Translations under genes and position numbers: made by a program | Part shown: positions 1 through 7,607 of the stretch, piece by piece | Layout: every line of letters begins with the position of its first letter | Position numbering within the stretch: position 1 is the first letter of the stretch | Assembly (NCBI GenBank): GCA_964400725.1 | Contig: CAYNVS010000008.1 | Location: 1-64,000 of the forward strand | Length of the DNA stretch: 64,000 bases | Reading direction: 5' to 3' | Origin: CAYNVS01 sp964400725 | GTDB taxonomy: Bacteria; Myxococcota_A; SURF-8; CAYNVS01 | Notes under the pieces: generated by a model | The model's database searches: none | Told to the model about the DNA's origin: nothing | The model's input: only the letters and a program-made list of their open reading frames with translations

Positions 1-939
1 CGATTTACCGCGGCGGCCCAGCGCGGCTAGATTGTCTTTTGCTATTTTAGTCATTGCGCTTTGGCTTTGAAAGGCTATTTTGTCGGTAAGCTGAAAATCC
101 GACTCCGGAGACGGCCTTTGCGTGGCGCCGGAGGGGTGCAGCGCAAGAATGTCGAAGTAATCGCAAAGGTTCGGAACCGTCTTTGCGACCTCGTTCATAA
201 ACCACCAGCGCTCGCCCGTTTCATGGGAGAAAGAGCTCTGTCCTCCGAAAAGAACGAGAGCGTCGGGGCAGGCGGCCTTGATTTTGCCGTAAGCCGCGAC
301 GAGCATTTTGCCGTAATGTTCCGGATCGGGCGCCGGATGCCAGAAGTTCGGCAAGTCCGGTTCGTTCCATATTTCGTAAGTCTTAATGTCTGCGCAGAAA
401 TGTTCCGCCGTTTTGCCGGCATAGTTCGCATAGTCGTCGGGGTTTATGGAGCTTGTGCCGTCCGGCGCAGCCCAGCCGACTTCGTAGGCAAGCATGGCGG
501 TAATTTTCACGCCGTTCTGTTTGGCGAGCGCTACTTGCGTTTCTACGGTCTCGAAGTGAAATTCGCCCTTTAGCGGCTCTATGTTGTGCCAGTGGTAGTC
601 CTCGCGGACGAGAAATTGCCCGAACCCTTTGTACGTTTCAAACTCAAAGTTCCGCTCCGCGTCGTCGCCCGCCCCTTGGCGCATATGCGACGATACGCCG
701 AGATATTCCGCGACGGTTTTCTTCCCGACCGCGGCGTTGAAAATAGGGCGGTAAAAGTCGGGTTTCGCCGAGTCGTCCGGATCGGCCAAATCTATTTGTT
801 CGTCGGCGTCCGCGTCGAAATCAGAGCCGCCGTTCTTCGCCTCTTTGGACGTCGAAGAGCATCCGGCCGGAAGCGTTGAAATAAAGGCCGCCGCAAAAAA
901 CGCGGCGATCGCCGCAAGTCGCGCGTTGCTAAGATTCAT
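1..939 (-). CDS. Glycoside-hydrolase-like lipoprotein (clan GH-A type), C-terminus cut by window edge
   Basis: The frame is open from ATG at 939 to base 1, so the C-terminus lies outside the window. The N-terminus is a short signal peptide ending in a lipobox (LPAGC), followed by an Asp-rich linker (FDADADEQIDLADPDD), so the protein should be an outer-surface or periplasmic lipoprotein. The body looks like a TIM-barrel glycosidase: it contains W-x-N-I-E-P-x-K-G-E-F near residues 117-127 and the stretch TYEIWNEPDLPNFW, in which Glu193 of the N-E-P motif would be the acid/base residue of clan GH-A (GH5/GH39-like). The substrate cannot be told. It lies 12 bp downstream of the TauE-like gene on the same strand. 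Confidence 0.72.
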   Translation of the reverse strand, partial: MNLSNARLAAIAAFFAAAFISTLPAGCSSTSKEAKNGGSDFDADADEQIDLADPDDSAKPDFYRPIFNAAVGKKTVAEYLGVSSHMRQGAGDDAERNFEFETYKGFGQFLVREDYHWHNIEPLKGEFHFETVETQVALAKQNGVKITAMLAYEVGWAAPDGTSSINPDDYANYAGKTAEHFCADIKTYEIWNEPDLPNFWHPAPDPEHYGKMLVAAYGKIKAACPDALVLFGGQSSFSHETGERWWFMNEVAKTVPNLCDYFDILALHPSGATQRPSPESDFQLTDKIAFQSQSAMTKIAKDNLAALGRRGKS

Positions 940-951
940 GGGGCTTCTCCG

Positions 952-1722
952 TCAGAAGTTGAAAATTTTCTTGGTTACGAGAAACGTTATCATTATAAAC
1001 AAAAGACCAAGAAAAAGTTTGCGCAAAGTTTCGTTTTTGCTTTTAAGCGCCGCGCCTGAGCCGAAGTAAGCCCCCGCGAAGGAGCATAACGCCAGCGGCC
1101 ATATTTTGGCGATTAAAGGATAAGCCGAATTTCCCATAGCAAGCGCGCTCCCCGCGAAACCGGCCAAAGCCGTAACGCTCAGCGTCAGCGCGGACGTTCC
1201 GACCGCAGTTTTCATAGGGTATTTGTAAAAGCGGGTAAGCGCGGGAACGACGACTATTCCGCCGCCGACGCCGAACAGAGAAGAAAGAACGCCCGCAAGC
1301 GAGCCTATAAAAACCAGACCGGCGGAACGCGGAGGAACGTAATCGTTCAAATCTTTATCTTCGGTCGATTTGCGCAGCGACAAAGAAGCCGCGAAGACGG
1401 CGAAACAGACGAACGACCAGAAACGCAGCTCCTGCGGCAGGCTGGCCGCCGCCGCGCCGACGGATAGCGCCGTAAAGGCGGAGACCGCGCCGATCAGCAG
1501 AGCGGTTTTGTAATCGGACGATTTGCTGCGAATATACTTTACCGCGCCGATAGAGCCTCCCGCGACGACGCAAAACAGGCTGCCCGCAATAGCTTCCTCG
1601 ATTGAGAAACCGGACGCGGCGAGTATAGAGACGTAAAAAAGTCCTCCGCCGACGCCGACCATTATCGCCGCAAAAGACAACGACAAAAAAAGCGCGGCAA
1701 GCGCTACGGTCGCCGCGGTCAT
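952..1722 (-). CDS. TauE/SafE family membrane permease
   Basis: 256 residues, almost entirely hydrophobic, with about eight predicted membrane segments in two similar halves. Each half carries a glycine-rich stretch of the TauE/SafE family (MVGVGGGLFYV near residue 22 and SLFGVGGGIVVVPAL near residue 149). Family members export sulfite, sulfoacetate or related organosulfur anions, but many are uncharacterised, so the substrate is unknown. Its ATG overlaps the stop codon of the upstream RDD gene (ATGA), indicating translational coupling and a shared transcript. Confidence 0.85.
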   Translation of the reverse strand: MTAATVALAALFLSLSFAAIMVGVGGGLFYVSILAASGFSIEEAIAGSLFCVVAGGSIGAVKYIRSKSSDYKTALLIGAVSAFTALSVGAAAASLPQELRFWSFVCFAVFAASLSLRKSTEDKDLNDYVPPRSAGLVFIGSLAGVLSSLFGVGGGIVVVPALTRFYKYPMKTAVGTSALTLSVTALAGFAGSALAMGNSAYPLIAKIWPLALCSFAGAYFGSGAALKSKNETLRKLFLGLLFIMITFLVTKKIFNF

Positions 1723-2555
1723 TTACGACCGCCGTTATTTTGATGAAACGACGCGGCCGCGCTCAAGTCTTCGAGAAAAAATTCCGGGTAGTCCGACGCG
1801 CCGCAGGCTTCCGCGAGTTCCGCGACTTCCTTGCTTTTGGCGCAAAAAGCCTCCACTACGCGCCTTGCGACAATACGTCTCGCCTCCGGCTCCATTTCGC
1901 GCCGTCTTCGCAGGTAAAGGCGCAAAGTTTCCAAATCGTAGTCGGAAATTTGTTTGGCTGCCTCGCGCGATTTTGCGGAAACCGGACGCGGCTCTCCTGC
2001 GGCAATAAAAGCCGGCTCTTCGAGTATCTCCATGCGCGAATTCTCTTTTATAAGAACCGTTCCGGCTACTAAATCGCCCAGCCGCTTGCCGTCGCGGTTG
2101 AGCAGCGCGACGGTCAGCCCGACGGCGTAAAGCCCCGGCAAGAAATCAACGGCGCGCATAGTGGAGCGAAGCGCCGCGTGCCTAAAAGAAATCGGCAGTC
2201 CGTCGTCCAAAACGACGCGCGCTCCCGTAATCCGCTTGCCGGGAGTCTGCCCGCGCCAAAACGTCTCGAAAAGCGTAAAATAAGCCCAATTGCCGAAATA
2301 AACCGACAGCAGCATTATAAGCAGCAGCGTTCTGTTTACTTCGGTTCCTTTTTCCGTGGGCAAAAACAAGTCGGCGAATACGCCGAGATAGTTGACGGCT
2401 AAAAGCAGGGTAAGCCAAGAGCCGACCAAAATAAGCCAATCGGCCATATACGCGGCGCTCCGCCCGCCTATCCCCGCTTTGGTAAGAAATAAAGTCGCGC
2501 GCGCTCCGGTGGTAATTCCCCTGTCTTCGAAAAGCGGTTTGTCGCGTTGATTCAT
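1719..2555 (-). CDS. RDD family membrane protein
   Basis: 278 residues. Two membrane segments near residues 38-60 and 78-97 are followed by the RDD signature: a G-Q-T-P-G-K-R loop at about residues 126-132, a charged R-H-A-A-L-R-S segment, a third hydrophobic segment, and the closing NRDGKRLGDLVAGTVLI. The C-terminal ~90 residues are soluble and Arg/Glu-rich. RDD proteins are inner-membrane proteins of mostly unknown function, often near transport or SpoIIM/DUF95 genes; an SpoIIM/DUF95 protein is present at 40.8-41.7 kb. Stop overlaps the start of the TauE-like gene. Confidence 0.85.
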   Translation of the reverse strand: MNQRDKPLFEDRGITTGARATLFLTKAGIGGRSAAYMADWLILVGSWLTLLLAVNYLGVFADLFLPTEKGTEVNRTLLLIMLLSVYFGNWAYFTLFETFWRGQTPGKRITGARVVLDDGLPISFRHAALRSTMRAVDFLPGLYAVGLTVALLNRDGKRLGDLVAGTVLIKENSRMEILEEPAFIAAGEPRPVSAKSREAAKQISDYDLETLRLYLRRRREMEPEARRIVARRVVEAFCAKSKEVAELAEACGASDYPEFFLEDLSAAASFHQNNGGRK

Positions 2556-2580
2556 GGTTTGCGCCTCAAAATAAGGCGGC

Positions 2581-3147
2581 TCAGCCTTTAGAGTCGATCA
2601 TGGCGCGCATCTGCTTTTTGTAGGCCGTTCTGACCTTTGTTAAAAAGTCGTCGTAGCGGCCTGACGCAAAATCCGGGAAAGTCCACGGCATAGTTTGCCA
2701 TTTCCCTTTTTCGTAAACAAGGTTAAGGTCAAGCCACACGCCGTCGCCCGCCGCAAGTTTCTTGCCGGAAGGTTTGTTCGAGGCGAGAACGAGTTTGAAA
2801 AAGTCTATGTAACCGGGGTCGATGTTGGCGAGGCGCCTTCCGGCCTCGTCGCGCCAAACGTTTTCCATTTCGTTGGTTATAAGTTTTATCGGGCGCAGTT
2901 CTTCCGGCGGAATAAGCGTCTCGAAAGAAAGAATATAGCGCGTAATCGTCTCTCCCATTTCGGGTTCGTAATAGTTCGTTACGTCGAAAGCGTACGGCTT
3001 GCTGACCGCATCGCATCGGCCAAAACGCTCCTCTAAAGCGGTCTTCACAACGTCCATAGCCGCGGCGGGCGAGATTAGCAGCCCCATAACCAGCTTTACC
3101 GGCCCCATGCGCAGCGCCGTCGTTACGTCTTTAGCCTTTCCGTCCAT
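2581..3147 (-). CDS. DUF4416 family protein
   Basis: 188 residues from ATG at 3147. That start has a good ribosome binding site (AGAAGGAAG, about 8 nt upstream); a longer frame from 3198 would overlap the previous gene by 68 bp and begins with Lys/Arg-rich sequence, so it is less likely. The protein matches the DUF4416 pattern: early PVKLVMGLL, a central F-D-x-T-x-Y-Y-E-x-E-M-G, then KLITNEMEN and the D-P-G-Y-I segment. These are small soluble proteins of Deltaproteobacteria and other anaerobes with no assigned function. It overlaps the upstream acetyltransferase-like gene by 17 bp. Confidence 0.78.
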   Translation of the reverse strand: MDGKAKDVTTALRMGPVKLVMGLLISPAAAMDVVKTALEERFGRCDAVSKPYAFDVTNYYEPEMGETITRYILSFETLIPPEELRPIKLITNEMENVWRDEAGRRLANIDPGYIDFFKLVLASNKPSGKKLAAGDGVWLDLNLVYEKGKWQTMPWTFPDFASGRYDDFLTKVRTAYKKQMRAMIDSKG

Positions 3148-3976
3148 CGCGTTTCGCTTCCTTCTTTCTTTTTTGAGCGATAGCGTGCGCCTTTTCAACC
3201 GCGTCGGCGGGAAGCCCGAAACGTTCGGCGGCGCCGGCTCCCACCGCGTCTTTTAAGTTAGCTTTGACGACCGAGCCGTCACGGTTGGTTACGCGCAAAT
3301 GACTCTCGTGCATGTAAATCAGTCCGCCGCCGCTTCTTTTAGCTATGAGCAGCGACCTGTTGGTCGACCAGTTGAAGCTGTCCAGCCATCTCTCTACGAA
3401 ACGCTCCTCTCCGCACGGCTGCATGCCGAAGGCGTAGCGCAGCTTGCGGCCTCCCTCCGGCGCGTCGGAGTAAACCTCTATCCTGCCTTCCGGCAGCCGT
3501 TCGACGCTTATATTTCCTATTCTCGCGCTTCGTCCCGCCTCGTCGGGCAGAGGAAGCGGCTCGTCCAAAAGAAACGCCGGATCGACAAGAAAGAGCTTAT
3601 CGTCCCGCGCAACCATAAGCGCGCTGTGCATGTCTTTTCCGGCTGGCATGTCGGCTGTGAAACGCCTCGCGTCGAAACCGGACAGCGACAGCAGGCTTTC
3701 CATAAAGGCGGTCAGGCTGTAACAGGTGCCGCCGAAACCGGCGTCTAGATGATCGCGCAGAACCTCCGCCGACAATCTCCTTGGGTCGTCCCCTTTCGCC
3801 GTCCGCTCCGATTTGAGAATTTTAGTTACGTTTTCGTACGGAATTTCAAGAAATCTGCGGTAAAGCCGTTGCAGCGATTCCGCCGAATCGTCAAGCGCGC
3901 CCCACGGAGTTAATACTTCGCGCAGAAATTTTTCTTCCCCCGCGTCCTTAATCCATGGGACTGGCTTTTTCGCGAT
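3131..3976 (-). CDS. Arylamine N-acetyltransferase-like protein, apparent ATC start
   Basis: The reading frame runs upstream past the first TTG (3775) with clearly family-like sequence: IPYENVTKIL resembles the N-terminal IPFEN motif of NAT enzymes. The catalytic Cys-His-Asp triad can be placed as Cys85 (GGTCYSL), His117 (DMHSAL) and Asp132 (LVDPAF), numbered from the proposed start. NAT enzymes transfer acetyl from acetyl-CoA to arylamines or hydrazines; related folds include transglutaminase-like proteases. No ATG, GTG or TTG exists in frame between the upstream stop (near 4050) and 3775. A strong ribosome binding site (AAGGAG, 3990-3985) sits 8 nt before an ATC codon at 3976-3974, so ATC is taken as the start. 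A sequence error turning ATG into ATC would give the same picture. Confidence 0.68.
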   Translation of the reverse strand: MAKKPVPWIKDAGEEKFLREVLTPWGALDDSAESLQRLYRRFLEIPYENVTKILKSERTAKGDDPRRLSAEVLRDHLDAGFGGTCYSLTAFMESLLSLSGFDARRFTADMPAGKDMHSALMVARDDKLFLVDPAFLLDEPLPLPDEAGRSARIGNISVERLPEGRIEVYSDAPEGGRKLRYAFGMQPCGEERFVERWLDSFNWSTNRSLLIAKRSGGGLIYMHESHLRVTNRDGSVVKANLKDAVGAGAAERFGLPADAVEKAHAIAQKRKKEAKRDGRKG

Positions 3977-4037
3977 GGTAAGCTCTCCTTGAAATCCCCT
4001 GCCGGGCGATGTTTGGCGGATTAAATCATTTATCCGC

Positions 4038-4361
4038 CTAAACCGTATCTACTCGTCCGAGTCGTCTTCCAACCCGTCTGTGGGAAGGCCCGTTGAGCTC
4101 GGCCAGTAATTTTTTGCTTGCTTTGAAATACGGAAGTTTCTTCGGGGTAACTTCAATGCCGCGGCCGTTGCGCGGATCTCTGCCTTTGTAACCCTTGTAG
4201 TTTCTGGTGGTGAAGCTGCCGAAGCCTCTGATTTCGATGCGGTCGGACTCGACTAGCGAGTCGGTCATCATTTCGAAGATGACGTTGACTATCCCTTCCG
4301 CTCTCTTCTTGGTAACTCCCTTTTGAGAAGCAAGTTTCTCAATCAGATCCGATTTGTTCAT
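4038..4361 (-). CDS. HU/IHF family DNA-binding protein
   Basis: 107 residues. The family pattern is complete: M-N-K-S-D-L-I-E-K-L-A at the start, the RIEIRGFGSFTTRNYKGYKG beta-arm base, the P-R-N-G arm tip whose Pro intercalates DNA, and P-Y-F-K-A-S-K-K-L near the end. The arm and the basic tail (SHRRVGRRLGRV) fit an IHF-beta-like or HU-like nucleoid protein that bends DNA. ATG 4361 follows GGAGGT with 5 nt spacing; a TTG directly before it is too close to the site. It lies 34 bp downstream of tRNA-Arg on the same strand and may be read through from it. Confidence 0.93.
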   Translation of the reverse strand: MNKSDLIEKLASQKGVTKKRAEGIVNVIFEMMTDSLVESDRIEIRGFGSFTTRNYKGYKGRDPRNGRGIEVTPKKLPYFKASKKLLAELNGPSHRRVGRRLGRVDTV

Positions 4362-4395
4362 CAAATACCTCCGATTGCCTACTGCGATGCAAAAT

Positions 4396-4474
4396 TGGTG
4401 CCCCTGAGAGGACTCGAACCTCCGGCTTACAGAGATTAGGAATCTCCAGCTCTGTCCGGCTGAGCTACAGGGGC
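4396..4474 (-). tRNA. tRNA-Arg (anticodon CCT)
   Basis: The minus strand folds as a complete tRNA: acceptor GCCCCTG/CAGGGGC, D arm GCTC/GAGC, anticodon arm GGAGA-TTCCTAA-TCTCT (first pair G-U) with anticodon CCT, and a T arm GGAGG/CCTCT with TTCGAGT. Discriminator A and CCA are encoded in the DNA (TGGT at 4396-4399 on the plus strand). It reads AGG codons. A sigma70-type promoter lies just upstream. Confidence 0.95.
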
Positions 4475-4490
4475 ACGAAACACTGCAAAG

Positions 4491-4518
4491 AAAATACAGA
4501 TAAAAACCGTTTTGTCAA
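4491..4518 (-). promoter_or_regulatory. Sigma70-type promoter of tRNA-Arg
   Basis: On the minus strand TTGACA (4518-4513), 16 bp spacer, TATTTT (4496-4491). The -10 box lies about 17 bp before the mature tRNA 5' end, as expected for a tRNA promoter. Confidence 0.7.
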
Positions 4519-4642
4519 TTGAAATCTTTATTGTTTTTCATTTAATTAAAATGGATTTTTTGCAATAACTTCTTTTTAATAAGTATAAGGCGCGCTTATG
4601 CCGGTTGGTCTGCCTATTAGCGCGGCGAAACCCTTTGCTATT

Positions 4643-6274
4643 CTAAAAATGAAACAGCGGCTCCGGCGGACACCGGCCCGCTTTAAGCTGTCCGTCGCCT
4701 ATATAAAACATTATAATTGAGGCGGACTTCGGCAAGTTGAGAACGAACGGCGACCGCTCTTCGTAGTGAAAGTTTAAAAATGTTCTGTCGAACAGCGGAT
4801 TGCCCAGAAGCGGGACATACGCGCCGTCAATCAATACCGCGGCGCCCGCTGAAAAGTCCGTCGCGTACTGCCCCATGGTAGAGCGTCCGCGAGCCGAAAA
4901 ATACAGGAAAAGCCTGTCAAAAATATAAAAAGGCGCGGGGTATTCGACGGAGCCTACCTCCACCCATACCGGCTGAGGGTTGGGCGTCGGGCAGCCGTCG
5001 GGTTTGCATAAACAAATTCGTTGCTCGTAGCAAAAAAGTTTGTCGCCGTCGCAGGCGTCGCACGAGTCGGGAATGCAGATTCCCATCTTATTTTCTTCCG
5101 GTTGGCGAATGTAGCAGTAAAGCCCGCTCCCGCAATTTTTGTCGAAGGCGCACGGATCCAGCTCTACGCCGCCGTGCGTTTCAATCATGGCGGTGGTTAA
5201 AACCGGCTGGTCGGTAATCTTCCATGAAGTCAACGTCTCGTCGGTCGACTCCGCTTCGTAAATCGAGTTGTTGGACGCAAAGAAAAGTTTGAGGCCGTCT
5301 TTTGTCTCCGCGGCCGCGGGCGAGAACGGATAAAGCGTTTCGCTTTGCGCGATAATTGAGACGGGCTCTCCGTACGGACCGTCCGGCGCCGCGGCTTTGC
5401 GGAACGCGACGCTTCCGTCGGCTTCGTTATAAAATACGTAATAGGAGCCCTTGTACGCGGCCAGCTTAGGCTGCGGATATTTATTCTTCGTTTTAAACAA
5501 CGGAGTAAGGGACTCCATTTTAAGGTAAAAGCTCTTCCAGTCTTTTTCAGGCGCGCCAGCCTTGGCCGCGTAAACCGCGGCTGAGTAGTCGGCGTCTCCG
5601 ACAAGTTCAAGCGAAAAAAGTATAAATACTTCGTCGCCCGCCGCCGCGCCCGAAGGGGAACTCGGCGCCCTGCCCAACCTTATTACGAGTTTCTCGTAAC
5701 CTTCGGCGGGTTTGGCGCTTTCGCTTAGTTTTTGAAGTCCGCAAACTTTGCCGTCAGACGAATCGAGACAGCGCTCGCCCGCGTTGCATTCCGAGTCTGC
5801 GGCGCAATTTTTAACGCACGCCATCAGCTTGGGCGAGCATATTTCGCCGTTCTTTTTATCGCACGCCTCTTCGTCTATTCCCGGCACGCAGACAGAAAGG
5901 CAGCGCCCGTCGGCGCACTTGTCCAGTCCGCAGGTAGAGGGCACTTCAAAGGAGCCGCACGCGCGCGGAACGCAGAACCCGCAATGGCATTCGGTTCGCG
6001 CCGGACAATCCGAATTTACAACGCACGCAGGCGGCTTTGTTCCCGTCGGAACCGCCAGCGCCAAATATTCGCTTCTGACCTGAGCCTCTTTGAAACAAAC
6101 CTCGAACGGCGCGGGCTCGTACGGCCCCATGCCGACAAGATCAAACCCCTGCGGCGTAGTGTTGCGCCCGTTGTTGAATTGACAGGAGAGCGCGAGAGCG
6201 AACGAAAGGAACGCCCCCAAAACGAGCGCGCTGCGGCGCGCCGTTACAAATCGGTCAGAATTGCAATACCACAT
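4643..6274 (-). CDS. Cys-rich surface lipoprotein with propeller-like C-terminal domain
   Basis: 543 residues. A signal peptide ends in a lipobox (ALALSC, Cys31). Residues ~55-180 hold many Cys in spacings like N-S-D-C-P-A-R-T-E-C-H-C-G-F-C-V and D-S-E-C-N-A-G-E-R-C, the knotted modules typical of Myxococcota surface proteins. After residue ~190 repeated aromatic/Gly strands (YSAAVYAAK, GSYYVFYNEADGSV, GLKLFFASNNSIYEA) suggest a five-bladed-propeller glycosidase-like or lectin-like domain, interrupted by a second Cys cluster (CDACDGDKLFC). No catalytic residues can be assigned. ATG 6274 has GGAGG 8 nt upstream. It overlaps the upstream FadL-like gene by 20 bp, so the two are probably co-translated. 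Confidence 0.72.
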   Translation of the reverse strand: MWYCNSDRFVTARRSALVLGAFLSFALALSCQFNNGRNTTPQGFDLVGMGPYEPAPFEVCFKEAQVRSEYLALAVPTGTKPPACVVNSDCPARTECHCGFCVPRACGSFEVPSTCGLDKCADGRCLSVCVPGIDEEACDKKNGEICSPKLMACVKNCAADSECNAGERCLDSSDGKVCGLQKLSESAKPAEGYEKLVIRLGRAPSSPSGAAAGDEVFILFSLELVGDADYSAAVYAAKAGAPEKDWKSFYLKMESLTPLFKTKNKYPQPKLAAYKGSYYVFYNEADGSVAFRKAAAPDGPYGEPVSIIAQSETLYPFSPAAAETKDGLKLFFASNNSIYEAESTDETLTSWKITDQPVLTTAMIETHGGVELDPCAFDKNCGSGLYCYIRQPEENKMGICIPDSCDACDGDKLFCYEQRICLCKPDGCPTPNPQPVWVEVGSVEYPAPFYIFDRLFLYFSARGRSTMGQYATDFSAGAAVLIDGAYVPLLGNPLFDRTFLNFHYEERSPFVLNLPKSASIIMFYIGDGQLKAGRCPPEPLFHF

Positions 6275-7604
6275 CCGCCGATCCTCCGATGACGAAACCC
6301 GAAAACGAAACGTCGTTAATAGGGCTGTATTCTACCGTATGTCTGCTTCCGCTCTTCATGTACTGCCCCTGAACTCCGATATTGATAATGGACTCTTCGG
6401 GCAGCAGCGCGTTTTTAGGAATGACGAAACCCGCTCCGGCGGCGAAGACGTGCCTGACCGAGTCGAGCACAACTACGTCTTTAGAAGGCGTTTCCAGAGG
6501 GGACGAAACGAACCTGTAACCGAAGCGCGGCAGCAGCTTGAACCCGTCGCCCAGCGGTATTTCGCCTTCTATTCCGCCCGCCGGAATAATTTGATACTTC
6601 GTCTTCTGATCGTTATACCTATTAATAATAACGTCAAAGGTGAAATTGGTGGAACCCATGTAAAGGTCGATGTCGGGCGTTATCCGCGGCACGTCCCCTT
6701 CGTACGCCGACCAATCGAGATAGAGCAGCGAGAAAAGGATTTTCCAGTTCTTGACCGGACTATACTCGACGCCGAAGCCGTAGGTGTCGGGAGTGAAGTA
6801 ATTTGCCGCGGCTAACCGGCTCCCCGCGTGGCCGGTAAGCGTAATACCCAACCCCAGGTCCATGTTCATCTTCGCGTCGGTGGCGGTGTAAATTTCAGGC
6901 TGGACGCGGCGGATGTAAAAGAAGCCGACCTTCAGCGCGTCCGTCGGTTTCCACATAATTCCGGTCGACGGATAAACCGTGGTTTTAAGCCTTAAAATAA
7001 GGTCGGTGTCCGCGGTGTCGGGAGTGCCGGGAGAAGTGCGAAGTTTGAAGAGCGCGCCGCGGCCTCCCGCGCTTGCGAACATGTTTACGCCGACCCCGAC
7101 GCTTACGCTCTTCCAGCTAAAGGCGTTGTAGAAGCCGCCGACAAGCCTGTGAACGCGGTTGTCGAACTGAAGCGAGCGCGGCGTATACGGCGGCAGCATT
7201 CGTATGCGGACGACTCGCTGCTCGGGCACGTAGAGGGATATTCCGGTGCCGGACTTGAATCCGCCGCCGAAGTCGATGGGGTAGATAATTCCCATCGAGA
7301 AGCCGCTCACGTCGCCAAGCCCCATGTCTTGATTGTTGAGTTTCATCGACGGATGAAAATATTGATAGCCGAAGCCGAACTGAACGGTATCTGTCAACCC
7401 CGCGCCCGCCGGATTGGCGAACCCCGCAGAGTAGTCGGTCGCGGTGCCCAAGTCGGCGCCCGCAAGCGATATGTCGCGCGTTCCCAAACCGAAAACTTCG
7501 AGCGGATTTGCAAACGCCTCCCTTGTGGAAAAGCCTGCTAATAAAGCGAACGCCGCGGCGAAAACAGCCGCGCCCCAGAGCGATTTTACAAAACGCCGGT
7601 TCAC
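6255..7604 (-). CDS. Outer-membrane beta-barrel protein, FadL/OmpP1-like (second of pair)
   Basis: 449 residues with signal peptide (cleavage likely after TREAFA), then the family start NPLEVFGLGTRDISLAGADL and ANPAGAGLTDTVQFGFGYQY, where an N-P-A-G/S motif follows the first strand as in FadL/OmpP1/TodX transporters. The rest alternates polar and aromatic residues as amphipathic strands and ends with a Phe (VDVVLQF), the usual signal for barrel assembly. FadL-type proteins carry hydrophobic molecules across the outer membrane; the substrate here is unknown. Start is GTG at 7604, with AGAGGTAA overlapping the stop of the upstream gene 3 bp away, which points to coupled translation. Confidence 0.78.
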   Translation of the reverse strand: MNRRFVKSLWGAAVFAAAFALLAGFSTREAFANPLEVFGLGTRDISLAGADLGTATDYSAGFANPAGAGLTDTVQFGFGYQYFHPSMKLNNQDMGLGDVSGFSMGIIYPIDFGGGFKSGTGISLYVPEQRVVRIRMLPPYTPRSLQFDNRVHRLVGGFYNAFSWKSVSVGVGVNMFASAGGRGALFKLRTSPGTPDTADTDLILRLKTTVYPSTGIMWKPTDALKVGFFYIRRVQPEIYTATDAKMNMDLGLGITLTGHAGSRLAAANYFTPDTYGFGVEYSPVKNWKILFSLLYLDWSAYEGDVPRITPDIDLYMGSTNFTFDVIINRYNDQKTKYQIIPAGGIEGEIPLGDGFKLLPRFGYRFVSSPLETPSKDVVVLDSVRHVFAAGAGFVIPKNALLPEESIINIGVQGQYMKSGSRHTVEYSPINDVSFSGFVIGGSADVVLQF

Positions 7605-7607
7605 GGG

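Noticed and set aside
1355..1573. 72-codon minus-strand frame within the TauE-like gene
   Set aside because: It overlaps conserved membrane segments in another frame on the same strand and is Arg-rich without a ribosome binding site.
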